Position numbers and translations under genes: made by a program | From: DASYXT01 sp035934555 | GTDB lineage: Bacteria; Verrucomicrobiota; Verrucomicrobiia; Limisphaerales; UBA8199 | Assembly (NCBI GenBank): GCA_035934555.1 | Contig: DASYXT010000085.1 | Coordinates: 7,893-71,892 of the forward strand | DNA length: 64,000 nucleotides | Direction of reading: 5' to 3' | Shown: positions 32,991-42,032 of the stretch, in pieces | How the letters are laid out: every line of letters starts with the position of its first letter | Position numbering within the stretch: position 1 is the stretch's first letter | The notes under the pieces: model-generated | Databases searched by the model: none | What the model saw: only the letters and a program-made list of their open reading frames with translations | Told to the model about the DNA's origin: nothing

Positions 32991-34996
32991 CTGCTCAGCG
33001 CGGTCTGCCCAGCGCTTTCGTCCGGCGCGACCAGCGGCAGTTCCAGCCAGAAGCGGCTGCCTTTGCCGGGCTGCGACTCAACCCCGACACGGCCGCCCAT
33101 GCGCTCTGCGCCTTTGCGAACGATCGCCAACCCCAATCCGGTACCCGGGTATGTGGCAGAACTGACCAGCCGTTGAAACGCACCGAAAAGTTTGGGCAGA
33201 TGTTCCGTGGCGATGCCGATCCCGTTGTCTTCCACCACCACGCGTATGAACCGGGCGGAATCCGCCGCAGCCAGCGGCTCCTCCCCATTCTTCGGCTCAG
33301 TCTGGAAACGTGGGTTCCCTGCGGCAGCGGTGCGCTCAATCGGACCTGGTTCCTCGGCATAGATCTCGATGCCAGGCGGCTTTCCATTACCGGTGAACTT
33401 CAGCGCATTGGAAAGCAGGTTTTGCAGCAAGAGGACCAAGGTGGCCGGGTGCGCGCGAACCGTCGGGAGCGACTTGGAAACGCTAATGCTGGCATTCCTG
33501 GCGCGGATATCAGTTTCCAGCAGCGCGAGCGCGTCTCGCACCGCCCATTGGAGAGAAACCGGTTCGAGCTGCAACTCCGCCTGGCTGATGCGGCTGTACT
33601 CCAGCAGATCATTGAGCAACTGCTCCATGTGACGGACCGAACCGCTGATACGCTTTAAGTGACCCATGACCGCCGGGTCGAGAGAAGCCCCGAAATCCTC
33701 GAGGATGATCGACGAAAAACTGCGGATCGTACGCAAGGGCGAACGTAAATCGTGCGCCGCACTGTATGAAAAAGTCTGTAGGTTTTCGTTCGCCTCGCGC
33801 AACTGGGCGGTGCGCTGGGTGACGGTTTTCTCCAGATTCTCGGCGTGCTGCTGAAGTTCGAGCTTGGCTTTGGCAAGCGCATCCTGCGTTTCACGCAATT
33901 CGGTAATATCGGTGTTGGTTCCGAACCAGCGAGAGATCTGGCCTTGCTCATTGCGGATGGGGAAGGCGCGTGACAGGAACCACGCATAGCGCCCGTCCTT
34001 GCCGCGGAGCGGGAAGGTATCCTCCCAGGGCGTGCCGCTCTGAACGGCTCGCTTGAAGTTGGCCGTCACACGTTCAACGTAATCAGGCCGGTGAACCGCT
34101 TGCCAACCCCAACCCTTCATCTGCTCCAGCGTCGTGCCGGTATAATCGTACCAACGCTGATTGTACCAGATGATTGCGCCGTCCGGCGCCGCGATCCACG
34201 CCAACTGCGGGATGTTTTCCGCCAACGCACGAAAGCGACTCTCGGCCTCACGCGCGTCGGCCTCGGCTTTCTTGCGGGCGGTCAATTCGGCGAGCAGTTG
34301 GCGTTGATGGTTTTGGATGTCTGCCAGCATCTCGTTAAAGGCATGAGTCAGTTGCCCCAACTCGTCGCTGGTCGTCTCCGGCGCGCGCAGGGAAAAGTCC
34401 CGGGCGATGGACACGTTCCGGGCGGTGGTGGCCAGCGACAGAATGGGCTGCGTCAGCCGGCTCTCGAAGAAACGGGACAGCAGCACAGCGAAAACCGCAG
34501 AACTGCCGATGACCAGCAGGACCACCAGCGCGTAGGTGGTCAGACGAGCGGTCAGCGCTCCCAGATCCTCGTTGACCAGCAACGTTCCGATCCGCGCGTT
34601 GGCTTGCAACACCGGTTGGACCAGGACCAGCTCACGGGCGCCAAAGCGAATCCCGGAAGGCCCGGGACGGTCCGGGAATGTTTTCGGCGCGAGAGCGCCA
34701 GCCGACCAGGCCGCATACAGCTTGCCGGCCTTATTGTACAGGCAGGCGTACCGGACGTGAGGCTCAGCTTTGAGCGCCGAAAGGATCTCCTCAGCCACAT
34801 TGGTATCTTCGAAGAGCAAAGCGCCGGAGATGTTTGCGGCAATGGTCTCGCCCAGTGTGGAAAGATTCCGCGCGGTGGCCTCCTTGTAACTTCTGAATTC
34901 GTAGGAGACCAGGGCCAGACCCGTCAGCAGCAACACGCTGGCGCTGGTGATCAGGAACGCACCCAACAGCTTGCTCCGAATGGAACGGCCGATCAT
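32987..34996 (-). CDS. Sensor histidine kinase with CHASE8-like, HAMP and PAS domains
   Basis: A 669-residue membrane sensor. Two membrane helices (LLGAFLITSASVLLLTGLALV near 10-30 and a second at about 160-180) bracket a periplasmic CHASE8-like domain (GETIAANISGALLFEDTNVAEEILSALKAEP). A HAMP linker (LTQPILSLATTARNV), a coiled coil, a PAS domain with its C-terminal motif (FRALAENIPQLAWIAAPDG ... WFGTNTDITELRE) and the kinase core follow (FSYSAAHDLRSPLRTIRSF; LLSNALKFTG; VEDNGIGIA; GTGLGLAIVRKGAERMGG). It overlaps the YfiR-like gene by 4 bp. Confidence 0.93.
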   Translation of the reverse strand: MIGRSIRSKLLGAFLITSASVLLLTGLALVSYEFRSYKEATARNLSTLGETIAANISGALLFEDTNVAEEILSALKAEPHVRYACLYNKAGKLYAAWSAGALAPKTFPDRPGPSGIRFGARELVLVQPVLQANARIGTLLVNEDLGALTARLTTYALVVLLVIGSSAVFAVLLSRFFESRLTQPILSLATTARNVSIARDFSLRAPETTSDELGQLTHAFNEMLADIQNHQRQLLAELTARKKAEADAREAESRFRALAENIPQLAWIAAPDGAIIWYNQRWYDYTGTTLEQMKGWGWQAVHRPDYVERVTANFKRAVQSGTPWEDTFPLRGKDGRYAWFLSRAFPIRNEQGQISRWFGTNTDITELRETQDALAKAKLELQQHAENLEKTVTQRTAQLREANENLQTFSYSAAHDLRSPLRTIRSFSSIILEDFGASLDPAVMGHLKRISGSVRHMEQLLNDLLEYSRISQAELQLEPVSLQWAVRDALALLETDIRARNASISVSKSLPTVRAHPATLVLLLQNLLSNALKFTGNGKPPGIEIYAEEPGPIERTAAAGNPRFQTEPKNGEEPLAAADSARFIRVVVEDNGIGIATEHLPKLFGAFQRLVSSATYPGTGLGLAIVRKGAERMGGRVGVESQPGKGSRFWLELPLVAPDESAGQTALSS

Positions 34997-35610
34997 GGGA
35001 TGGGCCTCCCGCGTGTCACCTCGGCAACCTGCAGCAACTTGGCGCTGAGCTTGAGGTCGTGCTCCTGTACCGCTTGCAGGTTCACTTGCAACCGCACTCG
35101 CTTCTGCTCGTTCACATACAAGCGGACCATCCCGCCGCCGGGCTCCGCAAACCCTTCCATCTCAGAAACTGTCAATACGGGCCGGTATTGCGCCCGCGCG
35201 AGGATTTGCTTGATGTGCTCCTTCTCGCTGCGGCTGACAAACAGGATTTGGCACGGTTTGATTTGCTGCGCAGTCGGGTAGCGCTCGACGACGATGCTCC
35301 GCCCATTGACCTGTTCGCCTTTGACCACCTCATCGAGCGCGCCGCCAAACGGGTCGCGCCCCACAATCCCGATCACTATCGGCGAATCCGGCGCGGCGAA
35401 GGCCGTGTCAGGCCAATTCACAAACCGGGTGAGGTTCAGCAGCAGTACCGCCTTGATTTGATACTCTCTGGAGGCTTGGGCTGCGGCGAGGTCACAGAAG
35501 CACAGCGTCAGCAGGACTATGGAACAATATGAGCCGAGCCCCTTTCCGGTTATGCCGCCGCTCCGCCGGCCAGGAGCGCAGCCTGAGAAAATCGAGAGTG
35601 GCGATACCAT
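34993..35610 (-). CDS. YfiR-family (DUF4154) periplasmic protein
   Basis: About 205 residues with an N-terminal signal segment (SYCSIVLLTLCFCDLAAAQA). The mature part has the family hallmarks: EYQIKAVLLLNLTRFVNWP, IVIGIVGRDPFGGALDEVV, CQILFVSRSE and GGGMVRLYVNEQKRVRLQVNLQAV. In other bacteria YfiR restrains a partner CHASE8-type membrane sensor (YfiN), so its coupling to the kinase at 34996 is informative. ATG 35610 is preferred; GTG 35631 would add seven residues. Confidence 0.85.
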   Translation of the reverse strand: MVSPLSIFSGCAPGRRSGGITGKGLGSYCSIVLLTLCFCDLAAAQASREYQIKAVLLLNLTRFVNWPDTAFAAPDSPIVIGIVGRDPFGGALDEVVKGEQVNGRSIVVERYPTAQQIKPCQILFVSRSEKEHIKQILARAQYRPVLTVSEMEGFAEPGGGMVRLYVNEQKRVRLQVNLQAVQEHDLKLSAKLLQVAEVTRGRPIP

Positions 35611-35800
35611 TTCGTAACGAACTGCTAACACCTAACACCTGCGGCATTGGGCTCCCCACTGCCGGTTTTGCGAAAATTATTCAGATTCCACCATGCGATT
35701 GCCTCGACGAGAGACTCGCGCGCCGTTTGCTGCGGCCTCTCTGAGAATACCTGATAGTCCCGCACCCGGGGCGTTTGCCGATATGGGGTAAGCACCCTAT

Positions 35801-35827
35801 TTGACCCGGCGCGTTCTTCGCTAGCAT
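35801..35827 (+). promoter_or_regulatory. Possible sigma70-type promoter of the TonB-dependent receptor gene
   Basis: TTGACC (35801-35806) and TAGCAT (35822-35827) lie 15 bp apart, just upstream of the receptor start at 35845. The spacer is shorter than usual and the -10 match is imperfect, so this is tentative. The 234-bp gap (35611-35844) separates divergent genes and must hold promoters for both directions. Confidence 0.3.
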
Positions 35828-35844
35828 CCCTGCTCCAATCATAC

Positions 35845-37893
35845 ATGCGCTGCACCAGCAGGTTTCGGCTTTCACGGATGTTCAGGGCCAGGAGTTGCTG
35901 GCCGCAGGTCTTGGTCATTCTGCTTTTCTCTTCGCGAGCTGTGGCCGCCTCTGCCGCTTCCGACGTTCCCGTCCAATTGGCCGATGCGTCTGAGGAACAA
36001 TCGCTGCAAGCCTACAAAAGCATGAGCCTGGATCAACTGATGAGCCAGGATGTGACCTCGGTATCGCGGGAGCCTGAGCCGTTGCGCCAGGCGCCCGCGG
36101 CCATCCAGGTCGTCACCAGCGACGCTATCCTCCGGTTTGGCGCGGCCAATCTGCCCGAAGCGCTCCGGTTGGCCGACAACCTCGATGTCGCCCAGATGTC
36201 CTCCTCAACCTGGAACATCAGCGCACGCGGCTTCAACTCCGCGGTCGGCAATAAGCTGTTGGTCCTGATGGACGGCCGCAGCATCTACTCGCCCTTGTTC
36301 TCGGGAACCATTTGGAACATGCAGGATTATTTCATGCCGGATATCGACCGGATTGAGGTGATCAGCGGCCCCGGCGGTACGCTTTGGGGCGCTAACGCCG
36401 TTAATGGCGTTATCAATATTGTTACCAAAGACGCCCGCGATACTCAGGGCCTGTACACCGAAGCCGGCGGCGGCTCCTGGCTGGAGGATTTTGGCGGCGT
36501 ACGCTACGGCGGCACTCTCGCCAGCAACGTCTATTTCCGCGTTTACACCAAGTACATTCACTATGGCTCGGAAGTTTATTCAGACGGCGCCAGCGCCGGC
36601 GATGACTGGTGGCGTGCCGAAGGCGGGTTCCGCCTGGATTCCTACGCGTCGCCCGACAACCATTTGACGGTCGAAGGTGATGGCCTGGGCGGGTTGACCC
36701 ACACGGTTCCCGGAGGGCAAGGCACGCCGCCGGCGCTCGGCGATGGCAGCGATGGACATCTCTTGGGACGTTTGACCCATTCCTTCGGAGAAGATTCGGA
36801 CCTCAGTGTGCAGGTGTACTATGACCGGCAGCATCTGGCCGCGCCTTTCCAGGGCGCCGGCGTCATTCCCCCAGGCACCCTCTTTGACGACCTGGATACC
36901 TACGACCTGGATTTCCAGCATCGCTTTAGCTGGGGCCAGCGGCAGCATTTTGTTTGGGGCTTCGAATACCGGTTCACGCATGATGTCGTCCACCAGGCCC
37001 CGCTCGTCGCGTTCCTCCCCGGCGTGCTGGACCAAAACCTGTTCAGCGGATTTGTTCAGGATGAAATCAAACTGCAACAGAAAGTCTTCCTGACCCTGGG
37101 CACCAAAGTCGAACACAATGATTACACCGGCCTGGAGCTGGAACCGAGCGGCCGGTTGCAATGGAATGTCGCCCGGAACCAAATGCTTTGGGGCGCAGTT
37201 TCGCGCGCGGTCCGCACACCGTCGCGGTACGACCGCGATTTGTTCGAGCCGAGCCCCGCTTACGGCTCATTCCTCGCCGGCAACGACACCTTTCAATCCG
37301 AAGACCTCATCGCTTATGAACTGGGATATCGCGCCCAATTGTCTCCCAAATTGGCCGGGTCGCTTTCCTCCTTTTACAATGACTACCGGAACTTGCGGAG
37401 CCTGAACTTTTCCACACCGGGTCCCTTGCCCTTGACTTGGGGGAACAACCTCAAGGCGCGCACTTACGGATTTGAACTGAGTCTTGATTACCAACTGCTC
37501 GATTGGTGGCGGCTCCACGGCGGTTACGACCTGCTCAAGGAGCATATCACCGTCGGACCCGGTGGTGATATTTCCAACGGCCGCAACGAAACCGCCGACC
37601 CGCAAAACCAGGTCTTCCTCCGCTCTTCGATGGATTTGCCTTATCGCCTCCAATTGGATGCCTCCGCCCGCTGGATCGATACCGTCCACAACAATAATGC
37701 CAGCGCGGTCGGGACCATCCCGAGCTATGCGGAGTTGGACGTGCGCCTGGCCTGGCAGGCTACCCGGCACCTGGAATTCTCGCTGGTCGGCCAAAACCTC
37801 ATCGGCGATCAGCACCCTGAAGCCGGGTTCCCCGGGCTAACCCAGGAGGAGATCACGCGCGGCGTGTACGGTAAAGCCGTTTATCGCTGGTGA
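35845..37893 (+). CDS. TonB-dependent outer-membrane receptor
   Basis: A 682-residue beta-barrel receptor. After a signal peptide (SCWPQVLVILLFSSRAVA) comes the TonB-box/plug region: LDQLMSQDVTSVSREPEPLRQAPAAIQVVT in pieces, IDRIEVISGPGGTLWGANAVNGVINIVTK (plug end). Barrel strands follow up to the terminal aromatic motif GVYGKAVYRW. It is divergent from the YfiR-kinase pair, a conserved-looking trio in this group of bacteria (inference). The ligand is unknown; the transducer may be the TonB at 12014-13048. Confidence 0.93.
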   Translation: MRCTSRFRLSRMFRARSCWPQVLVILLFSSRAVAASAASDVPVQLADASEEQSLQAYKSMSLDQLMSQDVTSVSREPEPLRQAPAAIQVVTSDAILRFGAANLPEALRLADNLDVAQMSSSTWNISARGFNSAVGNKLLVLMDGRSIYSPLFSGTIWNMQDYFMPDIDRIEVISGPGGTLWGANAVNGVINIVTKDARDTQGLYTEAGGGSWLEDFGGVRYGGTLASNVYFRVYTKYIHYGSEVYSDGASAGDDWWRAEGGFRLDSYASPDNHLTVEGDGLGGLTHTVPGGQGTPPALGDGSDGHLLGRLTHSFGEDSDLSVQVYYDRQHLAAPFQGAGVIPPGTLFDDLDTYDLDFQHRFSWGQRQHFVWGFEYRFTHDVVHQAPLVAFLPGVLDQNLFSGFVQDEIKLQQKVFLTLGTKVEHNDYTGLELEPSGRLQWNVARNQMLWGAVSRAVRTPSRYDRDLFEPSPAYGSFLAGNDTFQSEDLIAYELGYRAQLSPKLAGSLSSFYNDYRNLRSLNFSTPGPLPLTWGNNLKARTYGFELSLDYQLLDWWRLHGGYDLLKEHITVGPGGDISNGRNETADPQNQVFLRSSMDLPYRLQLDASARWIDTVHNNNASAVGTIPSYAELDVRLAWQATRHLEFSLVGQNLIGDQHPEAGFPGLTQEEITRGVYGKAVYRW

Positions 37894-37908
37894 GGCCTGG
37901 CCAAGACC

Positions 37909-38355
37909 TTATCGGGGCGAGAGCCAAATCAGCCACGACGAAGCCGTGTCCGGCACCACTGGCAGGCTGGAAGCGCGGCGCTCGAATTCGTCCCGCAATT
38001 CCCACCACAACCGTTGCGGGTCCTTCGACCACAGCAACACCCAAAAACCGCCCTGCTCGGGTCGCGGTCCCGACCGCCACTCATAATCCATCCCTCCAAA
38101 CCACGTCAGGTGCTTCAGGAACGTGTCGCAGAAGGCGGTTTCCAGCCACATGAAATCCTCCTGCTCGGGCGACCACTCGCGCGCCTGGTGGCGCAGGTGA
38201 TGTTTCTGCTCGCACAGCAGGCGCCACTGCATCTGCCCCTGGCAACGGTCCACACAACGGCGCACAAACTCACGCGCTTCGGCCGCCAACGCCAGATGGG
38301 TGCAGGAACGGGCGGCTGAAGTTCTACAAAATGGGCAGTATTTCTGATTGATCAT
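37909..38355 (-). CDS. Hypothetical protein with N-terminal zinc-finger-like Cys/His cluster
   Basis: A 148-residue basic/aromatic protein. It starts YCPFCRTSAARSCTHLALAAE, whose CX2CX8CXH spacing could bind zinc. A second part is rich in Trp and charged residues (FLKHLTWFGGMDYEWRSGP, GGFWVLLWSKDPQRLWWELRDEFERRA). No family is recognised. Its stop lies 16 bp from the convergent receptor gene's stop. Codon usage and the clear N-terminal motif support a real gene. Confidence 0.65.
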   Translation of the reverse strand: MINQKYCPFCRTSAARSCTHLALAAEAREFVRRCVDRCQGQMQWRLLCEQKHHLRHQAREWSPEQEDFMWLETAFCDTFLKHLTWFGGMDYEWRSGPRPEQGGFWVLLWSKDPQRLWWELRDEFERRASSLPVVPDTASSWLIWLSPR

Positions 38356-38410
38356 TGTCAGGGTGCCGGGCCGCGCTCAATTTCCTAGCGCGAACCCCGT
38401 CAGGTCGTCA

Positions 38411-38467
38411 AGGAAAACCTCGCCGCGACAGGAAAACCTCGCCGCGACAGGAAAACCTCGCCGCGCA
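38411..38467. repeat. Three tandem copies of a 19-bp unit
   Basis: AGGAAAACCTCGCCGCGAC occurs at 38411-38429 and 38430-38448 perfectly, and a third copy at 38449-38467 differs at the end. The array lies in the gap between the divergent genes at 38355 and 38647, so copy number could affect the promoters there. It may also be a variable tandem repeat without function. Confidence 0.85.
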
Positions 38468-38646
38468 ATGTCCAACCGCTCGCTCATCTCTCCCCGATTT
38501 GATATACTCCACACATGAACGCCGCCTTGAACGCCGAACCCGCAGTCCTGGCACTCACCGAGTGCCTCACTAACAAATCCAACGACGCCAGACTGCGCCA
38601 AACCGCCGTTGTGGAATTGCGCTTTTTCGGCCGGGCATTCGCAGTC

Positions 38647-39633
38647 GTGAAATACCTAGGTGGAATGCTAGTCTGCATCCTGTTGTCACGGGCTTGCATG
38701 TCCAGTGGCCAACAAGCAGACACTGCAACGTTACCCAAAAGTGCTGGGGTTTGTATCTCGTTCCTCAACGAGGCTAGTGCGTTGAATTCAACTATGGAGT
38801 TTCTGAAAAAGCACGGCTGCTCTGGCGATGGTTTGCTGGCGTTTGTTCGGGCAGTCAATTATTACAACTTGCTACCCTTTGAGGTGGACCGGGGAAAATT
38901 CCCGGAGGCTAAAAACGGGTTTTACAGCTTTCAATCAATGAGTCAGCTCATAGCGGCTTTGCCGAGTAGGCTTTGTGAGGCCCCCCATCCTTTTGAAGTC
39001 AATTGCTACGACACGGTGATTTTTCTTGCGGACGGACAATTGCGGAGCGGTCTGGGTCCCGATGACGTGTTCGGTTGGTCAGCGGCTCCGCGGATTGAGA
39101 CCAATTGGACGGTTACGCTTTCTTCTGTGGCCACAGCCGGAGATGCCTACTCCTGGAGCTGCCCTCCATGGTATCAGGAACTTACCCGAGGTTTCATTCC
39201 TGCCGGGTCGCTAAAATCCAGAACCAATCTGTTTGTCGCGTTATTCAGCTTCTCTCCGTTACCAGGTCACATACCGCAGGAAAGCGTACCGCAGAAGGCA
39301 TTGGAGACGCTCCGGTACAACTGGAAGTGTCAGGGTATTTTGTTTCCGCGGAATTGTGAGGTAGTTTTGTGCCATAAAGTGCGGCTTGATCCCCCTTCGA
39401 TGTTGACGGTCCACGCTGGACTATTGTTCACCGGAGCTACCAGCCTCATGTATATTGAGAAGGATGGCGGGTTTGGGCCTTTTGTGCGGCTGGATTTCAA
39501 GAGCAAAGCTGACCTGTTAAAGTGGCTTTCCCAGGAGGAGTATTTGTCTCCTGGGCCTGAAAAGGAGATGGATATGCGGACTTTTGTTACTTTCAATCAA
39601 GACGACATCGAAGAGCTCTTCAGGAGGAACTAA
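38647..39633 (+). CDS. Lipoprotein resembling DUF4300
   Basis: From GTG 38647 a lipoprotein signal appears at once (KYLGGMLVCILLSRAC), which is why this start is preferred to ATG 38515 (44 residues longer). The mature protein (about 310 residues) has FLKKHGCSGDGLLAFVRAVNYYN, FEVNCYDTVIFLADG and TVHAGLLFTGATSLMYIEKDGGFGPFVRL. The order Asn-Cys, then His-Ala-Gly, then IEK/PF resembles the DUF4300 family, which has a papain/NlpC-like arrangement (recalled, moderate certainty). A Cys/His peptidase or amidase-like role is possible. Weaker codon bias than its neighbours hints at horizontal transfer. Confidence 0.65.
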   Translation: MKYLGGMLVCILLSRACMSSGQQADTATLPKSAGVCISFLNEASALNSTMEFLKKHGCSGDGLLAFVRAVNYYNLLPFEVDRGKFPEAKNGFYSFQSMSQLIAALPSRLCEAPHPFEVNCYDTVIFLADGQLRSGLGPDDVFGWSAAPRIETNWTVTLSSVATAGDAYSWSCPPWYQELTRGFIPAGSLKSRTNLFVALFSFSPLPGHIPQESVPQKALETLRYNWKCQGILFPRNCEVVLCHKVRLDPPSMLTVHAGLLFTGATSLMYIEKDGGFGPFVRLDFKSKADLLKWLSQEEYLSPGPEKEMDMRTFVTFNQDDIEELFRRN

Positions 39634-39909
39634 CCACGAAAGAAGCATTCATGAAAGCGTTCACGCTCGCCTGAGTTTGCGCGCCTCGACTGGCGATGGC
39701 ATCAGCCGAGATATCTTGCAGTTGGGCGAGAGAGAGGGGCAGGCGCGTGCTTGGCTGCTCCATCACGGTCAGGAGTCCGAATATGAGTCAGATGAGATTG
39801 AGAAGGTCGGCTAGCATCTGATGCCGGGCTGCGCCTGCTGTTTATTCCTGGGCCACAGATACGGCGCCGCGGAGCAGCGTCGTTCCGTTTTCCACAGCAG
39901 CAAAGCGTC
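39634..39909. other. Intergenic, no gene recognised
   Basis: A 276-bp stretch between the DUF4300-like gene and the pseudogene at 39910. Short open frames exist on both strands but show no convincing start, signal or family resemblance. Nothing else was seen. Confidence 0.4.
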
Positions 39910-40240
39910 ATGAATGACGATGCAATCAAGCGCACGACGAAATTGATTCTGTTCCAGGCCCAACAGGACCACGCAAAGGAACTGGTCATTAGCAATTCTC
40001 CCGGAACCGGGGCGGCGGTTCGGTATAAAGTTGCCGATAATTGGCACGACTGGAAATCGCCATCTCACGAGCTCGCCGCAACTATTTATTGGCGAAATCG
40101 GGAGATTGGCCAAGTTCACCAAACGACCATATCCGAAGGAAGGCTTGATCGACGTGCCGTATTCGGGCGTTCGCCTTTTATGGGCCGCGAGAATGGCCAG
40201 CGCCGATGGCGATTGCGTTCTCTCGCCCATCGAATGTTAG
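39910..40240 (+). pseudogene. Frameshifted gene of unknown function
   Basis: The first frame reads MNDDAIKRTTKLILFQAQQD and on through VRYKVADNWHDWKSP. The coherent continuation is then in the next frame: LFIGEIGRLAKFTKRPYPKE, then GLIDVPYSGVRLLWAARMAS, ending ADGDCVLSPIEC and a stop at 40238-40240. The switch lies near 40060-40080. Together they give a plausible ~110-residue protein, whereas the unshifted frame becomes Arg-rich and unlike a protein. Either the gene is broken or there is a sequencing indel. The product family is conserved-looking, but I cannot name it. Confidence 0.6.
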
Positions 40241-40651
40241 ACCACGACACTATGCACACCGCCGCCCGCTACCTCCTCATCGTCAACAAGGACCGGCGGG
40301 TTGTTATGGCTTCCGGCCCAAAGACTTGCGGTGGCGACTTGGCGATGAGTTCGGGTTGAATCAGCCCTGTCGCTAAGGCTGACGCGTGCGAAAGAAAGAA
40401 CTCCACCTGCACAGTGTTTTTCTGGATTGTGTACTGTGATGGGTTGTCGGCCTAGAAGCCGACGGCACGCACATTTCTGCGGATCCGGATATGAGCAATG
40501 GCCAGGGGCCGGACGTGGCGCACGATCCAAGCCCCAGGCTCAATTGCAAGCAAAGGAGGTACCCTGAAGCCTTGCGATGGTTGACGGGAACCTGGGCGAA
40601 TGGGGAACATATTCGCGCCAGGTTCGGCCAATCGAGCCACCGCTCGGCGCG
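40241..40651. other. Intergenic, no gene recognised
   Basis: Between the pseudogene and the 3' end of the beta-propeller gene. A short open piece (MHTAARYLLIVNKDRR, from 40252) could be a gene fragment. A small hairpin GTCGGC-CTAGAA-GCCGAC lies near 40447-40464 with no T-run. Nothing else was recognised. Confidence 0.4.
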
Positions 40652-41839
40652 TTAGTCGTCCGCGTCCTGGTCGGAGTCAAAAGGAGGAGTAAGACCGGTA
40701 TAGTCACCGATGACTTTGGCGTCGTAGGGGGAATACAAGCCGTTTTGCGTGGTGTGCAGGTCGTATCCCACGTTGCTGCCAATGGCCGGGGCCCCGGTCA
40801 AGGTGAGGCCTGTCAGGGGCAGGCCATAACTGGCGTCGATTTGACCGGCAGCAGTCACCCGGATGACGCGATTGTTAAACTGATCACTGATCAAAGTATC
40901 TCCGCCGCGGAGCCGCACAGCGCGTGTGGGCAGGGGCGCGGCGATACTGAGCGGATCGGTGTCGGTCGCATATTGCCAAACGACCATATCATCGGCATCA
41001 ACTTCGACCGCGCGGGAATTGCCTGCATCGGTTAGCAGCGTGTGACCGTTGTCGAGGCGGCTGGCGAACGCGCACGCGCCCAGAGTGCCGCTGGCGGTGA
41101 AGGTTCCGACGATTTCATCGCCGCGCGTCACCTCGATGGCACGGTTGTTGTTCTCATCCGCAATTAAAATGTTCCCGTTTTCAAGCAACTCGGCGGAGTT
41201 TGGGCTATTGAGCTGGTCGGAGGCGTTGGTGTCGGACCCAGGATATTGCCAGACGATATGCTTATGGAGGTCCACCTCGATAATGCGGTTATTGCCCTGG
41301 TCGGTAATAAGCACGTGCAGATTCGGCAACCAGGTGCTTTGTACGGGTGTGCTGAGCAGGTTCGGGTCGGAACCGGTTTGTCCGAATTGGCCGTACTGCC
41401 AGACGATCCGGCCACGCTCATCAACCAGGATAACGCGATTATCAACCGCGCCGTTGGGAGCCTGAGGGATGACGCCCGGAGGCGTGCCGGTTCCCGCCAT
41501 CAGAGTGAAGCGGCCGACGCGTTGAGCATCGTTGCAGCCGATGACCGAGTGCCGAGAGAAATCGTTGGGCCCCAGCCCGAACGACCAGACGATGTGTCCG
41601 GCGGGAGTAACCTCGATAACGCGATTGTTGAATTGATCTGCGATGAGAAGATCGCCCCTGCGGTTGAAACCGCGGGAACCTCGCGAGCCGTGGTCGTCTC
41701 CCCCGCCGTGGTCAGCAAAGGCGGGAATTGCCCCGAGCATGAGCGAGAACGAAAGCGTCAGAACGGCGGCGCGCCGCCAGACCGAACCGTGCCCGGGTTT
41801 TCGAATGGAGTGGGTCTGGTTAGGATTAAGGATTTTCAT
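40652..41839 (-). CDS. Secreted NHL-like beta-propeller protein
   Basis: A 395-residue exported protein with a signal ending at IPAFA. Repeats of the type DLLIADQFNNRVIEVTPAGHIVW recur five or six times (HVLITDQGNNRIIEVDLHKHIVWQY, NILIADENNNRAIEVTRGDEIV, TLLTDAGNSRAVEVDADDMVVWQY, TLISDQFNNRVIRVTAAGQI), each a propeller blade. The tail ends in an acidic PPFDSDQDADD. Such proteins often bind ligands or partners outside the cell. No catalytic motif is seen. The gene is isolated. Confidence 0.8.
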   Translation of the reverse strand: MKILNPNQTHSIRKPGHGSVWRRAAVLTLSFSLMLGAIPAFADHGGGDDHGSRGSRGFNRRGDLLIADQFNNRVIEVTPAGHIVWSFGLGPNDFSRHSVIGCNDAQRVGRFTLMAGTGTPPGVIPQAPNGAVDNRVILVDERGRIVWQYGQFGQTGSDPNLLSTPVQSTWLPNLHVLITDQGNNRIIEVDLHKHIVWQYPGSDTNASDQLNSPNSAELLENGNILIADENNNRAIEVTRGDEIVGTFTASGTLGACAFASRLDNGHTLLTDAGNSRAVEVDADDMVVWQYATDTDPLSIAAPLPTRAVRLRGGDTLISDQFNNRVIRVTAAGQIDASYGLPLTGLTLTGAPAIGSNVGYDLHTTQNGLYSPYDAKVIGDYTGLTPPFDSDQDADD

Positions 41840-42032
41840 GGCAATAACCTTTCTCGTGCTAATTTCATTTTGTCGTTGCGGCGTCAGTTAAGGTGTCGTT
41901 TGAGGTATGATGCTTGGTTTGGGATTTGGTTCCCTAAAAAGATCGATTTGTTATTCCCTTCGCTCACCTCTCATGGATGCGGTGATTAGCGTGCCACTTC
42001 CGATGCCGAAGCCGCGTGGTTGGACCATGGGT
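41840..42032. other. Upstream region of the beta-propeller gene
   Basis: Gap between the beta-propeller start (41839, minus strand) and the small membrane ORF. It should carry the beta-propeller promoter. The run TTAGGATTAAGGATTTTCAT just inside the gene recalls the hexamer repeats but is too short to call. Confidence 0.3.
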
